Shown: positions 45,365 through 57,200, counted from the stretch's first letter. The stretch is DNA of 64,000 nucleotides from Paraspadella gotoi (GCA_051294375.1 CM119263.1:28972079-29036078), one strand, 5' to 3'. The notes: generated by a model not told the origin, from the letters alone. Made by a program: numbers and translations.

Positions 45365-47118
45365 TCACCAGTCCCATAACGATCGGTTCCAACCCTTCCC
45401 TGTCCGAATAGTAATGGAGGATAACCGAGCCGTCCTTCTCGGTGCATCTGAAGGAGGGCGCCCGCATCCCGGGATAGATGGTGGCCAAGTGGTCGTGCAG
45501 AGCGTCGAGGTTCTCCAAGAATTCTCGGGTGGATGACCCCAACACCTAGATTGTAGAAAGATTTTTTTTTATTAATACCAATAACAGTAATAACATAATG
45601 AAAAAACAGTGACAGCGTAAAAGACTGGAAAACGATGAACATGTAAAAACTAAACTACTAAATCTAAACAAAATCATGCCTTTTTTTTTAAAACGTATTA
45701 GTATAAATAACAAATAAAAACTATTTTTGTTAAAAACCTTTCACGGCGCTTCCCGAAACCTCATTAACGATGTTAAGTTATTGGTATTATTCTCAATTTC
45801 CCCTCGATCTCCTCTACGTTATAAATATGATTCTCAAAATTCCTCCGCGCTCCTTCGATCGCGCCTCGCGTGCCTCTTCCTCTTCCTCCTCCTTATCTTC
45901 TCCATATTCCTCCTCTTCTTCCTCCTTTTCCTCCTTTCCTCCGCGGACGCTGCTCGTGCCTCCATGGCATTCAGTTTTCTGCTTTCCTCTCGATCGCACC
46001 TCCGTTCCTCCGATTATTATTTTTAGTGTTTATTTGGTTACCTTGGAGATCCGAGGGTCATACAAGTAGGTTATTAAATAGTTAGTAAATATTTAATCGA
46101 ATTCTTACTGTTTATATTAAATAGCTTAGCTAATTATTATAAATTGCTCGATTGCTAGTTATTGATTTAATCGTTTTTGCTTCAGGCTTTTCAACCCTAC
46201 TCCTCATCGCTTTTTTGTACCTTTACTCTACTACATTAATACAATACAATGGTTAAAAGCATTCCCTCGACTTCATTTCCTTAGATATTATTCACTTAGC
46301 ACTCGAAAAGTCTCCACCTCACGGTATTTTCGTGACAATTTTAATTGTAGAAAAAATTTTCCAAGGGGAAATAACCACTTACTTAAATAACCAGAAAGAA
46401 TATCTTCCTCAATTAGTTAATATTTTATTAGGTAATATTTTAACATTTCTACTTTTCAGGTTGATCAATAGATAGCTAAAAATTTAGACAATATTGTTTT
46501 TCTTTTTGGTTTGCGTTTTCTTTTTCTTTGGGCACCCGATAGAAAAATCATTCATCGCCCAACCGCTATATAAATTTATAAATTTACTTCAATATGCAAA
46601 TGATATTAAACAATCAACCCATACCAACGCAGTTCACCTGCAAGATGGTGTTGTATCCGCTCTCCTCTGTAAACTCGAAGAAAAATTGACCAAAGAGTTC
46701 GAGGATGGCTCCGGCGTCAATCTCAAGGACTTTGGAGGCTGCGGCGACCAGATCGTAGGTAACCTGCGTCGAAGGGTTGGAGGCGGTTGGTGTGGGGAAA
46801 ATTAAGTCGACGTTGCAGTGACTCAGACTCTAAACTTTTCGAAACTGAAACCCTTGACTATAAAATAATATTTTTGCTGTGTCATTTTTGGATTTTAATT
46901 TCTGAATCCGTAAAAATTCACATCTTTATATATGATTTTATTTTAGAGATTTCCCCCCACTATCCCAGAGACGGACTTACCTTGTCCTCGTAGATGCAGC
47001 GCGTGACGAAGTGTCCCTCCAACTCGCAGGCCGCCTCCTCCTTGATTCGCTCCCACGTCTCCTCGCCAAAGTTGCGGAGGACGAGGAGTTCGAGAGCGTG
47101 GTTGACGAAGCCGTACAT
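39696..47118 (-). CDS. GUCY1B1: Soluble guanylyl cyclase beta-1 subunit (haem NO receptor)
   Basis: The beta subunit of the NO-activated cyclase that makes cGMP, cytosolic, working as a heterodimer with alpha. Twelve exons: 46981-47118, 46638-46763, 45369-45545, 45085-45275, 44493-44664, 43484-43646, 42818-42978, 42265-42455, 41767-41890, 41291-41479, 41071-41158, 39696-39888, about 637 residues. The H-NOX domain begins [13 protein letters not shown]. Proximal haem His105 sits in [13 protein letters not shown], and the YxSxR haem-propionate motif is HYYSDR (133-137). PAS-like, coiled-coil ([20 protein letters not shown]) and catalytic domains follow. [27 protein letters not shown] and the purine-binding residues are present. 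Oddities: intron 9 has a GC donor, the exon 6 donor is duplicated fourfold, and the last exon has a one-base frame break (39791-39794) before the conserved MKGK...W ending. Confidence 0.95.
40003..40510 (+). repeat. Cluster of dispersed repeat copies in a guanylyl cyclase intron
   Basis: Three related segments (about 40003-40136, 40147-40300 and 40308-40510) share 'gaaattggtac..aa', 'aaataagc(t)atcttgcccc', 'ctccatc' and 'ttacaaga.aa..acatagca' landmarks and end in 'ctctcacag'. A further copy is at 51630-51750 and reversed pieces are near 19925-20005 and 9070-9110. No coding capacity or clear terminal repeats were seen; a SINE- or MITE-like family is possible. Confidence 0.65.
40021..40227. 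other. Ten-N scaffold join flanked by overlapping sequence
   Basis: The 10-N run at 40137-40146 lies between two versions of the same sequence. The right version (from 40147) matches the left (from 40021) except for two deletions of about 20 nt. This resembles two contig ends or haplotypes joined without merging. Confidence 0.6.
41480..41766 (-). other. GC-AG intron (intron 9 of guanylyl cyclase beta)
   Basis: Exon 9 ends ...GTCAATCCCAAG followed by GCGAGAGAG, and the next exon starts after TTCAG at GTCTACAAAGTC. The join NPK|VYKVET keeps the conserved 'NP.VYKVET' region and phase 0. No GT donor lies nearby that preserves the conserved residues, so a GC donor (AAG|GCGAGA) is the best model. 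Confidence 0.75.
41515..41640. repeat. (CTTTG)n-like pentanucleotide repeat
   Basis: Perfect GCTTT units at 41515-41540 followed by degenerate copies to about 41640. It lies inside the GC-AG intron of guanylyl cyclase beta, which also holds a CT tract at its donor end. Confidence 0.85.
43391..43499 (-). repeat. 31-bp tandem repeat multiplying the exon 6 splice donor of guanylyl cyclase beta
   Basis: Four donor-like sites, each ...G|GTAAGG, fall at exactly 31-bp spacing (exon ends 43484, 43453, 43422, 43391). Each unit carries the last exon bases (AGACTCAAAG) plus the donor and a 'GCTGGGGGTGGG' tail. Only the first copy (43484) gives the conserved LKGQMVHV join. The others add 31, 62 or 93 nt and meet an in-frame TAG within the first added unit. 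Confidence 0.85.
45326..45362. repeat. (TTTC)n microsatellite in intron
   Basis: About nine TTTC units just inside the intron that follows exon 3 of guanylyl cyclase beta. Confidence 0.9.
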
Positions 47119-47143
47119 GATGTCGGAGGAGTTGGAGGAAAGA

Positions 47144-47316
47144 TCGGCGATTGGAGATTTGGATTGTTGATTGAGATCGCTGATTGGTGATTTGGATTGA
47201 TTGAGATCGCTGATTGGTGATTAGGATTGTTGATTGAGATCGGCGATTGGTGATTTGGATTGATTGAGATCGCTGATTGGTGATTAGGATTGTTGTCTGA
47301 GATCGGTGATTGGTCG
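47144..47316. repeat. Minisatellite just upstream of the guanylyl cyclase start codon
   Basis: Five to six units of about 30-33 bp (gattggtgatt(t/a)ggattg + (ttg)attgagatcg) alternate in two lengths, suggesting a higher-order unit of about 62 bp. It starts about 25 bases upstream of the ATG, so it lies in the 5' UTR or core promoter. Confidence 0.8.
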
Positions 47317-47585
47317 GATTCTGCGGAGATCGTCTTCAAGCTGTTAGAGGGGGTTTCTAAGATCGAATCCTGATCCTGAGTTGGTTTTTTTTTTCGATCG
47401 CGATTTTCAATCCGTGATATTATTTCTTTTTAGTTAAAATTCTAAGAATTAAAAAAAGTGCGATTCTACAAAAGACATGAAAAAAATGTTGGTTTTTTTT
47501 TCTTTTTGTTTTTTTTTAATTTCGGAGAGAACAATCGAGGAATGCGAAGCCAGGGGGCGATGGGGTATGAGTGAGAGAGAGAGAG

Positions 47586-47637
<52 letters not shown>

Positions 47638-48303
47638 CGATCACAATTCACGAGATGGACAGAAAAAGATAATAATGACTGAGTGAAATTTTAATTTTTT
47701 AAATTTTGAATTAATCATTTTGTCTAAAAAATAAAAATGTATATCTGACGATTGAGAAGTAAAACTTGATTTAATTAATGACTTTTGACGTTGTCATTTG
47801 AAATAAAACATTTTATTTAGTTATATGTCAAATTTGAAGTTAATTTTTTCCAAAGCTGAAAATGGAGAGAGACTACGTCGAATAATGTTTATGGCCAACA
47901 ACTATTTTATAAATACAAAAAAAAACAATAATTTAAGCTAATTTCAGGCATGTTTTTGCACATAGCTGAAACTGAAAGAAACTAGATCATAAAGAAAAAG
48001 GCACGTTTAAATAGATCAACTATAGAGAAATAATATCAAGCCAGTGTACTCTAGTTTTCTCCACAATTTGCGTAATGTTATTTTTTTGGTCCGTTTCTTC
48101 TAAAAACGATTTTCTACGTCTATTAAGCAACGATTATTTTCAGACGAGACAAATTTATTCCAAAAAAAAAAGCACCATTTTTAGACAAAAGTTATAGAAA
48201 GAGCAAAAGTCAAGCGCCCTATGTACATCTCATTTAATTTTAAATCTCCAACAATGTACTCTGACTCAAATCGACGTTTGTTTTTAAAACAAAACAAAAA
48301 AAG

Positions 48304-48351
48304 TTAAAAACAATAAGAAAACNNNNNNNNNNTTAAAAACAATAAGAAAAC
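48304..48351. other. Ten-N join with identical 19-base flanks
   Basis: The 19 bases before the N run (48304-48322) are repeated exactly after it (48333-48351). This is the signature of two overlapping contigs abutted without merging. Confidence 0.7.
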
Positions 48352-49002
48352 AAAAGTTTACTAACATCGACGACGGACGAGATTGAATGAAAAGGAGAAA
48401 CCCAGATTATCCACAAACAAAATAATAATAATTATAATTAAAACAAATCTACTGAGACGGAGATAATGAATACTTGGACAAACTCTTCCTTCGATACGAA
48501 AACTTTTTTTTTTTTTGAACGATTAGTTTAAACATCAATTATTAAAAAGTGAAAATTATATAAACCACGGCGAGAGAGAAAAAAAAACGCTAGTTACGTA
48601 GTACAGCTAATAAATCCTATACAAATTAAACAGGGACGTTGCTGCCTAACATCGGTTGATTTATTGGGTAAGTTCGTACAAAACGTCGTACTTATTCAAG
48701 CGGATTTGCCGGTAAAATTGGTAAGTTAAAAAAAAACAACCGAAAACCCAAAAAATGTAAGGAAAAACGATAAATCAAAATGAAATGAAATTTAAAAGAA
48801 ATTGCAATCACTGAGAGAATGTGCGAAAATTAACACGCAACGCTGATGGCAACGATGCGTGAAATTTCACGAGATGCTATCTGATGTTGAATTAAACCTA
48901 AGAGTTAAAAGCAAAAACAGTCTTTAAAAATAATTAGAAAAAAACTAAAACTTATCTCTACATTATTGATACTCATTACTTAAGTATTTACGAACGGGGA
49001 AC

Positions 49003-49010
<8 letters not shown>

Positions 49011-49098
<88 letters not shown>
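49011..49098. repeat. (GA)n microsatellite array
   Basis: GA units with two single-base interruptions, ending about 25 bases from the stop codon of the SOCS-box gene. On its coding strand this is a CT-rich 3' UTR. Confidence 0.95.
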
Positions 49099-49123
49099 CG
49101 ATTCAATGCATGGTCCCACCGAT

Positions 49124-51987
49124 TCAAATATCGTAGTAGTGCCAAAACTTAAGGTAGTACAGCAGCTTCTTGGGCAACTTGAGTTTGTCCAGATCGGACA
49201 TGGTCCGGCAGCACCGTAGGATGGTGATCCGGCACCGGTACTGCAGGTCGAGCGGGATGGGCAGCTGGTAGACCTTGACCTTTTTGACGATGGCGCCGTC
49301 CAAGTCCTTGTTGGTCTCCAGTAGCGCCATCTGCGTCCCGCATTCGCTGAACATCGGGAACATGTTGATGTAGCAGACGCGGATGTTGAAGACCCTGAGG
49401 GAGATGGTGTGAAGGCGGTTGAGGTTGTTGGAGTCGAAGAGGGCGATCTTGACCTCCGGGTTGTTGCGGTCAACGTAGTAACCGATTTTCTCAACGCAGA
49501 CCGCAATGAAGTGGCCGTCCTTGCTGTGGGATGTGAAAGAAAGGGCCGGGGTGAAGAAACGCGATTTGCTTCATGTTTATTGTTTAATAAACTTTAAATT
49601 TTTGAAATAAAATAGTTCACATCGTTCGAGCACTTTTTTATCCATTGACATAAGTTCGTGAAACCAGAAAAAAAATCCGATTTTTTAAAATTTACTATTA
49701 ACGGTAAGACATATTTCTCCAAAGTCTAAATTAATTATGAACAATGGGCCTAAAAGCTGTATGTATTGAACTTTAAATTATTTAGTTAAAACTGTTTTAA
49801 TGTCACATTCAACTTTTAAATTGTTTAGACGAAAATTCATCATATCTATAATTTCGCAAATTGATCGATCGACCGACCGACCAAAATAAGGTTACTTAAG
49901 AGTGACATCTGCCTGCGCAAAAAAAAAGACCCAATTAACAAAAGAGCATCCCCTCAACTCGTATCTTCCCCCCCCCTCCAGCTGCCCCGCTGACCTAAAA
50001 TTGCACCGCATGAATTTTTCTCCCGAATGAGACAAATACGATTCTACGGATCGAAGAATCTTCTTCGTCTTCAAATCGTAGATGCAGAGGCGATAATTGA
50101 GGTCGTCGTAGTTGTACTGCAACGTAGCGATGCGCGTGAGAAAGTAGCGCGGATCGAACGAGAGCGAGGGAGCGATGCGTCCCGGCGAGATCGTGTCGAA
50201 CGTCTCGACGAACTGATACTTCATCACCGAAGGCTTCGCGGCGGAGGAGGAGGAGGCGAAGGAGGAGGCGAACGAGGCCGAGAACGACGACGACAACGAC
50301 GACGACAACGACGTCGCCGCCGGATTGTTGCCCAGCGAGTAGCCCACGCCCCCGTTGTAGTTGTTGTTGACGCAGTTGTTGTTGTTGAACTGTCCGTAGA
50401 ATCCGTTGAGACTGTTGACGAGTCCCGAGTCCGTCCGATGAATTTGCGACATGAAGACGAATATCTTCGCTTTGAAGTGATAGAGGTTATACTGAGTGCA
50501 GAGGAAGAGCAGTTTGGATCGATCCGGGCTCACGTGACAACTCTTCACGATGTAGCCCGAGTGGATCTTGGAGTGGAACTCGACGATGCCCACGCAGCGC
50601 TGCTCAGCCGTGTCGAAGATAGCGTAGAGCGACTCGTTGGGAGCGTTCTCGAATTTGGAGAACCGCAGCACCGCGTAGACGTCGGAGAAGTTGAGGACGC
50701 ACTCGAACTTGTAGCCGGAGCGGGAGGAGAGCTGGAACACGTCCGAACAATCGTACCGTTCCTTCTTCGTCTCGCTGTGGCGTTTGACTTGCACCTTGAG
50801 AGGGCGGAATAAAGGTAATGGGTTGGTAAGGGTTAAGTAAGGGTAAGGGTTGGCCGGGAGGGAAGAGGAAAAGCGTTAAACTCCAAAAGAAGTCTTTTAT
50901 TAACTTTGTTACGTAATATTACTGAGCCTGTACAATGTACATTTAACTTAGAGAGCTGTTCTTTGTAACAAAGTCACATATTAGCATTGAAGTGAAGTGA
51001 ACTTTTTTCTCCAAGAAGTATAATATTCCCCATTACGGTAATATTGATTAGTATAGATTATAATACAGATTAGCTTACTTGTGGATAGCTGACTTCATCT
51101 TGCATACAGTCTAACAAGTGACCGTGATAAGACTTGCTGCAAAATGTGTTGCTGTTGAAGCCGTGAAATTCTGGTGATGAAAAAGGTTATGTTTTCAGTC
51201 TTCTGCTGTGTATTTAACACATTTTATTTATAGAAAACGATAAATTCATTTAATATAATTTACTACTTATTATAGTATCGTTTAAATTGCTGTTATTAGG
51301 GGGTTTTTATGAAGATTAAAAAATTAAAATGGCGAAAAAAGATGTTTTGATGTTTTTTATTCAAACGGAAACAAAAAGTAGTCGTTGTACTATAATTTAA
51401 AAGTAAATAGGCTTGTAGTTATTAGCCTTGAAAAATAATTTTGCAGCCTTGATAATTTTGTAAAGAAATCGTTAATGCTGATAAAATATATGGGTGAGCT
51501 GCTTAGTTTCTCTCGCGTGAAAGTCATTAGGTCATTTTCAGTGCTGTATGTCTTTAAAAAGGAAAAAAAGATTAGTATCTCTGAATGCTGCCACGAAAGT
51601 CATTTGACATCATTTCCGAGAAATTCTCCTTTATTTGGTAGAACCAATATAAAAATTATCCATTCATTTAATAAATAAGCTATCTTGCCCCAGAGTTTGG
51701 ACAAGATTTGGTGGTTTAATGCCTCCATCACTCTCACTCTTAATGACATAGCATTAGCAAATTAGTAAATTATTCTTAAGCATTTAACTCATTTTTTGTC
51801 ATCAAAATCTTTTACTAGAATTTTCTTTCGCTTCCCCTCCCTCACCGGCAATTTTCTCCCAGTCTTCCAAGGGGGTTTCATAGATAATGGACCAGGGTTT
51901 CCCGACTTCGGGGAAGGCACGTTCCAATTCCTCTGGGTCATCGTCGAGTGTTTGTTTGTGACATTTTCCCACTTGTTGGTTTCCCAT
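49124..51987 (-). CDS. SOCS-box protein, 477 residues, probable ubiquitin-ligase substrate adaptor
   Basis: Four exons with agreeing phases: 51846-51987, 51079-51170, 49995-50794 and 49124-49523. The C-terminus (about residues 430-475) fits a SOCS box: a BC-box-like LDLQYRCRITIL (elongin B/C contact), then KLPKKLLYYL resembling the cullin-box part. In the family this recruits Elongin B/C and Cullin-5. The rest shows repeated short beta-strand-like segments (CHVSPDRSKLLFLC, LSFDPRYFLTRIA, CNFSKDGHFIAVC), reminiscent of a WD-type propeller. It is interrupted by an Asn/Ser/Ala low-complexity insert (about 215-268). The N-terminus MGNQQVGK could be tested for myristoylation, although position 6 is Val. 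I cannot name the orthologue; some strand motifs resemble DET1/DCAF-like propellers. The start codon was chosen as the first ATG in an open frame with the phase-matching donor. Confidence 0.82.
51630..51750 (+). repeat. Dispersed repeat copy near the SOCS-box gene
   Basis: Shares 'agaaccaatataaaaattat', 'aataaataagctatcttgcc', 'tttggtggttta' and 'gcctccatcactct' with 40308-40440. It lies in the first intron of the SOCS-box gene. Confidence 0.75.
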
Positions 51988-52790
51988 CCTCACTGCGAAA
52001 ATGGAGAAAAGGAAAAAAGGGTGAAGAAATCTGGGGATCGGCAGAATTAAAAATATTGTTAAAAAGAATTTATATTAAGCAATTGAAACATAAAAGTCGA
52101 AAGTTGACCTTTGAGAAACAATTTCCTTTTTTAAATGAGGTGGTTTATTTAATGGTGTCGAATGAAGTAAAATAAAATAAAAATAAAATTCAACGATAGT
52201 AATAGTATCAAGAAGCATTTTTAATTGATTTCATGTGCTCAGGTCCGAGAAATAAATAACGTTGGTAATAGTATACTAACACTTACACACTCTCCCGTTT
52301 AAAAAAATATTTCGCCAAAATTCCACGACCCTGACCAAAATGAGTTTTCCAATTTTCCTTTTCACATCACTCATTCTCCCAACGAGCCCCCCAACCGCCC
52401 CTTTCTCCTTGAAACGACCTTGACGAGGCGTTCCGCCCTTGACAGACCTTCGGCGCGCCTCGAAGCGGCGTCGAAATGAGCGCCGTCCTTGCCCGCGGCG
52501 TCGCTCTCTTCGGATTTTCCTCGATGATCCGTCGCCGTCGTTTCTCGCGCTGCGGGATGGGAATTTTCTGAAAATTCTTTATTTTTAAAAGGGAGATAGA
52601 GAGCGAGACGTTGGATTTAGGGAACGGAGAAAAGGTGAGGTTGTGAGAAACAGTGGCGTTGTGTGACGCTTCACTTCCGGTTTCGTTCGCCTCAATCGAC
52701 GACGCCCAAAAATTCAAGGTTTTTTTTTCCTCTTTTAAATTCTACTCGTTATTTTCTGTCAGCGAATCTTCGCCATTTCGGACGGGTTGC

Positions 52791-52794
<4 letters not shown>

Positions 52795-52831
<37 letters not shown>

Positions 52832-52832
52832 A

Positions 52833-52884
<52 letters not shown>
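52795..52884. repeat. (GA)n microsatellite
   Basis: GA-rich block with AGA interruptions; a similar block follows at 53040-53124. Confidence 0.95.
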
Positions 52885-52888
<4 letters not shown>

Positions 52889-53055
52889 TTCGAGACGAAA
52901 GATCGTTCTGTATACGTTTCTCGACGCCCGGGTGAGAGAGCGCACGCGCGATGCCGAGGAAAAAGCACGCGGGCGTTGTTGGGTCCCAGAGGCAGCGGCG
53001 CGCAATGGGCTCGCATCGCTCTCAGGAATGGAAGAGGATTACGAGGAGAGAAGAG

Positions 53056-53127
<72 letters not shown>

Positions 53128-53948
53128 AGGGGTACTAGAAAGTCGAGAGAGTGAATGGACGTAAGGAAGTGTCAAATAACAAGACTCATTGATTCTTGAA
53201 ACCTTATTATATTTTATCACTGCCAGGAAATAAAAAAGAGTTTAGATAGCATCGTTTTATTTTAAAGTTTATCATTTCTTCTCATAGATTTTTTTCAGTT
53301 AAGGGAAAGTTTTTTTTTGAAGTTTCGGAATTACATCTCTTCTTCGGAAGTTTATAAAAAATAAAGGCTCAGTAGAAATTAGTCGCCCTTTTAAAGTCGA
53401 TTGTCAGTACATTAGGATTGTTCTTTTTTTTACGATAACTAATTAAATATCTAAAAATATCAATTGAACGTACCACTACAATCTACAAATCTAATTTGAG
53501 AAAAACTTTTCCTATCTCAAATTTAAAACCAACAAAAAAAAGGGAATACAAATTAAATTTACAAAATCTGAAAACTAGTTTACTAACGACGAGGTACAAA
53601 TTAATAACAATTATTAGTTTTAGGTTGGTATTTATGGATACAACCAAAACCATCATCTCCGTACCCAGAAGCACTATCTGAAAGTTAGATAATCGCTATA
53701 TTATGTCTTTTATATGAATTTTTCCATCAATTATCTGATTATTTAAGAATTTGTAATTTTACAAGCAAGGAACATTAAAGAAGTTCTTCTCCTAATGAAC
53801 CAAAACATGGCCAAAACATAATTATGAAAACACTTATGTCCATTATGGGATGAAGCCAATTGAATTTTATTTTATTTTATGACTAACAAGCAGGGTTACA
53901 TTTAGATTTTTAAGTAAAAATGATAAAGAATGTTTGAAAAATTCTACC

Positions 53949-53989
53949 ATTCATTCATTCATTCATTCATTCATTCATTCATTCATTCA
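53949..53989. repeat. (ATTC)n microsatellite
   Basis: About ten perfect ATTC/TTCA units. Confidence 0.95.
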
Positions 53990-54128
53990 CTCGTTCAAAT
54001 TAAAGTATTCTTTTTTTTTTAAAGGGGAGAAGAAATGCCATCTGAGTCATCACTTCTTCATCGGTGAAGTCTGTCCGTAACCTTTTATCAATTCTCACGC
54101 TTCACTATTTCTTCCACATCTGCCATCT

Positions 54129-54296
54129 GTATCCTTCACCAATTCACTTCTTCTTCGGCGTCTGCCATCTGTATCCTTCACCAATTCACTTCTTCTTCGG
54201 CGTCTGCCATCTGTATCATTCACCAATTCACTTCTTCTTCGGCGTCTGCCATCTGTATCCTTCACCAATTCACTTCTTCTTCGGCGTCTGCCATCT
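54129..54296 (-). repeat. 42-bp minisatellite spanning the stop codon of the chitin-binding gene
   Basis: Four units of 42 bp (54129-54170, -54212, -54254, -54296), nearly identical. The unit nearest the gene contains the last codons WQTPKKK, the TGA stop (54270-54272) and the first 3' UTR bases; the others repeat these downstream. Since 42 is a multiple of three, each downstream unit keeps the same frame and its own TGA. Confidence 0.9.
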
Positions 54297-57200
54297 GGAA
54301 CCCGATTTAGCGGATTCCGACTTGAAGAAAGGATTGTCCCTGATTCCGCTGGCGAGAGTCTTGGCCGGCGGCCGAAGCGTCGCTCCGCCGTAGATTTTCT
54401 GTTTGGCGGCGAAACGAGTTGACTTTTTTGGACGACCGGTTTCGAACAAGGCCTTCATGTCCTTGAACTCGGCCGGGTCGGGTTCTGGCGGACAGAGTTG
54501 GAGGCTTCGTCGTCTGGGGAGGGGTAATGCGGGGTAAGGGATGGGGATGGGGAATGTGGATGCGGGGTGGGGGATGGATGGTTTTAATTGTGACGTCAAT
54601 TGATTTGTCCAAGGAAAAATTTAAATTCTGTTTACTTTTTGTGTTTCGTTCTTTTGCCTTTTTTTTTTCGTTTCGTTCCTTTTCTTCCTTTTTTTAATTT
54701 TTTTATTCTTCTTTTTTTAATTTTATTTTTAATGCCATTAGTGCAATTTTTCTTGCTCAATACTCATCGTTTAATCGTTTAATCTTCTTATTGTCTTAAT
54801 TGTAAAAAAAAAAAAATTTATTCTTCAACTGTTTTTGTTATTTTTAAACTTTTCTGCTCAATCTTGTCTTTTTTCTTCTATTTTTTTCTACTTTCTTTTT
54901 TCTCCTTTTTCTTTGCTTTCCTTTTCTTTCCTTTCTCATCCCTCACCTTTCTTTCTTCCCGCTGAGACAACGAGCGGCGGAACGAACCGCTCGGTCGTCG
55001 TCGTCTTTTTCGTCGTCGTCGTCGTCTTTTTCGTCGTGATCGTCGTCTTCGTCTCCATCAATCGGACTTTCGTCTTCACGGAAGAGGGCGTACCTGAAAA
55101 GTCTTCATCGTCGTCGTCGTCGTCGTCGCCGCGTCGACCGATGACTCCGCGTCGTGCCGTCGACGCCGCTTCCATCGTCGCCGTCCGAACCGGCGTCCGG
55201 CGCGCCTCAATCGGCGTCACGGGCGGACGAATCGATTCCGTCCGCGTTTTGCGCGGGAGACGCGGCGGAGAAGGCGTCGCGGCGACGTGGACGTCGCAAG
55301 GAACGCGTCGAGAGTTCGAAGAAGGTGGCGTTGTTGTCGGAGGTGTCTTTCGTCGCGGCGACGGCGACGGCGTCCTTCCTTCCGGCGTCCTCCGCCCCGG
55401 CGTTCTTCCTTCCGGCGTCCTCCGCTCCGGCGTCCTCCGCTCCGGCGAGGCGTCGTCATCCTCATCACCGATCCGTCTTTCCGGCGAAGACTCCTCCGGC
55501 GATTTCCTGCTTCGCGTCGGCGTCGGACTTTGTCGACACTCCCTCTCCCGACGCAAGTTCTCCTCTCGATCCAGTTTTCCTCCGATAATCTCCATGAGAT
55601 GGCGCACCTCCTCCTCAATCTCTCTCTCCTCCCTCTCCTCCTTCTTTCTCCCTTTCTCCTTCCCTCTCTCGCTCGTCTCCGCTTGGACGCGATAGATTTC
55701 CTCGCTTCTCGCGTTGCAGACTTCGGACAACGTCGACGATCCTTTCCCCTTTCGTTTTTGGCGCCCGACGACGTCGTTGTCGCTCTTCTTCTTCAAGTTC
55801 TTCTTGAGCTTGGCGTAGGCGTCTCTGTTGACCTTTTTGGGCTTGGGCACTAGTTCGGCTTCGCAGTGCCGGCCCAACATTGGATCGCTTCGACGCTCGC
55901 ACATGAGTAGGTTGTCGTTGACTTCGATGACGGCGGACGGGCGAGGGTTCGCGTCGTAGGTCGATTCCAGACTGATAGTATCAAAATAATTGTAAATACA
56001 TTATTAATTGTTATTTTTTAAAACGTTAAAGATACGTACCTGTTGCCTTTTGCCCCTCTTTCGCGAACTTCTTGATAAACGTGATCTTTTGTTTCGATCG
56101 TGTAAAGGCCGGAGTTGGAGCTCGCCCGAACGACTCGCCCTCTCTCGTCGAAGTTGCGTCGCGCCACGGCCGAAGATCTGTATGATGTGAAAACAAATGA
56201 CAATCAATTAGACGTGAAATTGCAAAGAACAATTTTGGCTAACTCACTAACTAATCGGGCTCGAGCAGGCTTAAATTGCATTATAATTTTTGAATGAAAA
56301 TGCATACATGCAATGGCACAGTTTTTGTGAGCAAGAAAATACAAATTTATCAGATTATTCTAACCTTTTGAGTCGGCGCCTAAATTGTGAAAGAAATAAA
56401 TACGTATTATCAATGATCATCATAATGACATCTCTTTAAAATTTCTATTTTTTAAACACCCTTAAACGGTATGCAAAGAAATATTGCTGGCAATTCGTGA
56501 ACTTACAAAATTGTGATTTTTGAACTCACCTCATGTGAATCACGACGGCCGTGATGACGACATAGCAAAGAATGAGAACGAGCGCCATCGCGACGAGCGC
56601 CGTCGTCGGCACGCCCCCTTTCGTCCGGCGCCAGGAAGCTTTGCCGGGATCTGAGCTTTCCTCGACTCGACCGGAAACGCCGCCTCGGTCTCGGCCGCCG
56701 GAAACGGGGATTGGCTCGCGGACGGACGAGTCGGCTGATGCGGACGAATGCCTGGAAGACCAATTTATGTTTATATTTAAATGTTTATTATGATCAGGAC
56801 TCCCGAATCGGGTAATGTATAATATATGGTAATTGGTGAAGTCGATTCAATTATCCTATTTCAGAATAAAATGAGCACTTAAATTAAAAAAATTTGATTT
56901 CAGATTTCAAATATTTTTAAAAAGTGGAATTGAGAGCACCATAACATTTATCCTGGATATTCAAATTAATTTTAAGTTGTTTTTTTTAATTGGCTAGATA
57001 TTTCAATTGTGTAAAAAATAATATTAGTACTGCTATATGCTAATTATATTATATTAATTTTAAAATTTCCAGCTACCCCCGTCACATAAAGTACAAACCT
57101 GATTATTTTAGGGCTTTGAGTTCTCGCCGGAGATTTATCGGTCGGCGAAACATCGACTATGGAAAATAAAAAAAATTCCTCGAATTAACGAGATTGAAAC

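Larger units (their letters stand above)
47119..49123. other. Spacer upstream of guanylyl cyclase beta
   Basis: This contains a minisatellite (47144-47316) directly upstream of the start codon, GA arrays (47573-47633, 49011-49098), AT-rich unique DNA and a 10-N join at 48323-48332 flanked by the same 19 bases. It should include the promoter of guanylyl cyclase beta and the 3' end of the SOCS-box gene. No other coding sequence was seen. Confidence 0.6.
51988..54269. other. Spacer with GA arrays, no gene seen
   Basis: Upstream of the SOCS-box gene. It contains two GA blocks (52795-52884, 53040-53124), an ATTC array (53949-53989), AT-rich DNA and the 42-bp minisatellite. A minus frame at 52367-52717 has no splice or family support. 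Between the two GA blocks is a short GC-rich unique segment (52885-53030). Confidence 0.55.

Noticed and set aside
52367-52717. 116-residue minus-strand frame
   Set aside because: No recognisable domain and no supporting splice structure; the composition looks like unselected sequence.
54835-55853. Long plus-strand frames of 286 and 188 residues
   Set aside because: These are antisense to exon 7 of the chitin-binding gene; the repeats of the basic tail keep several frames open.
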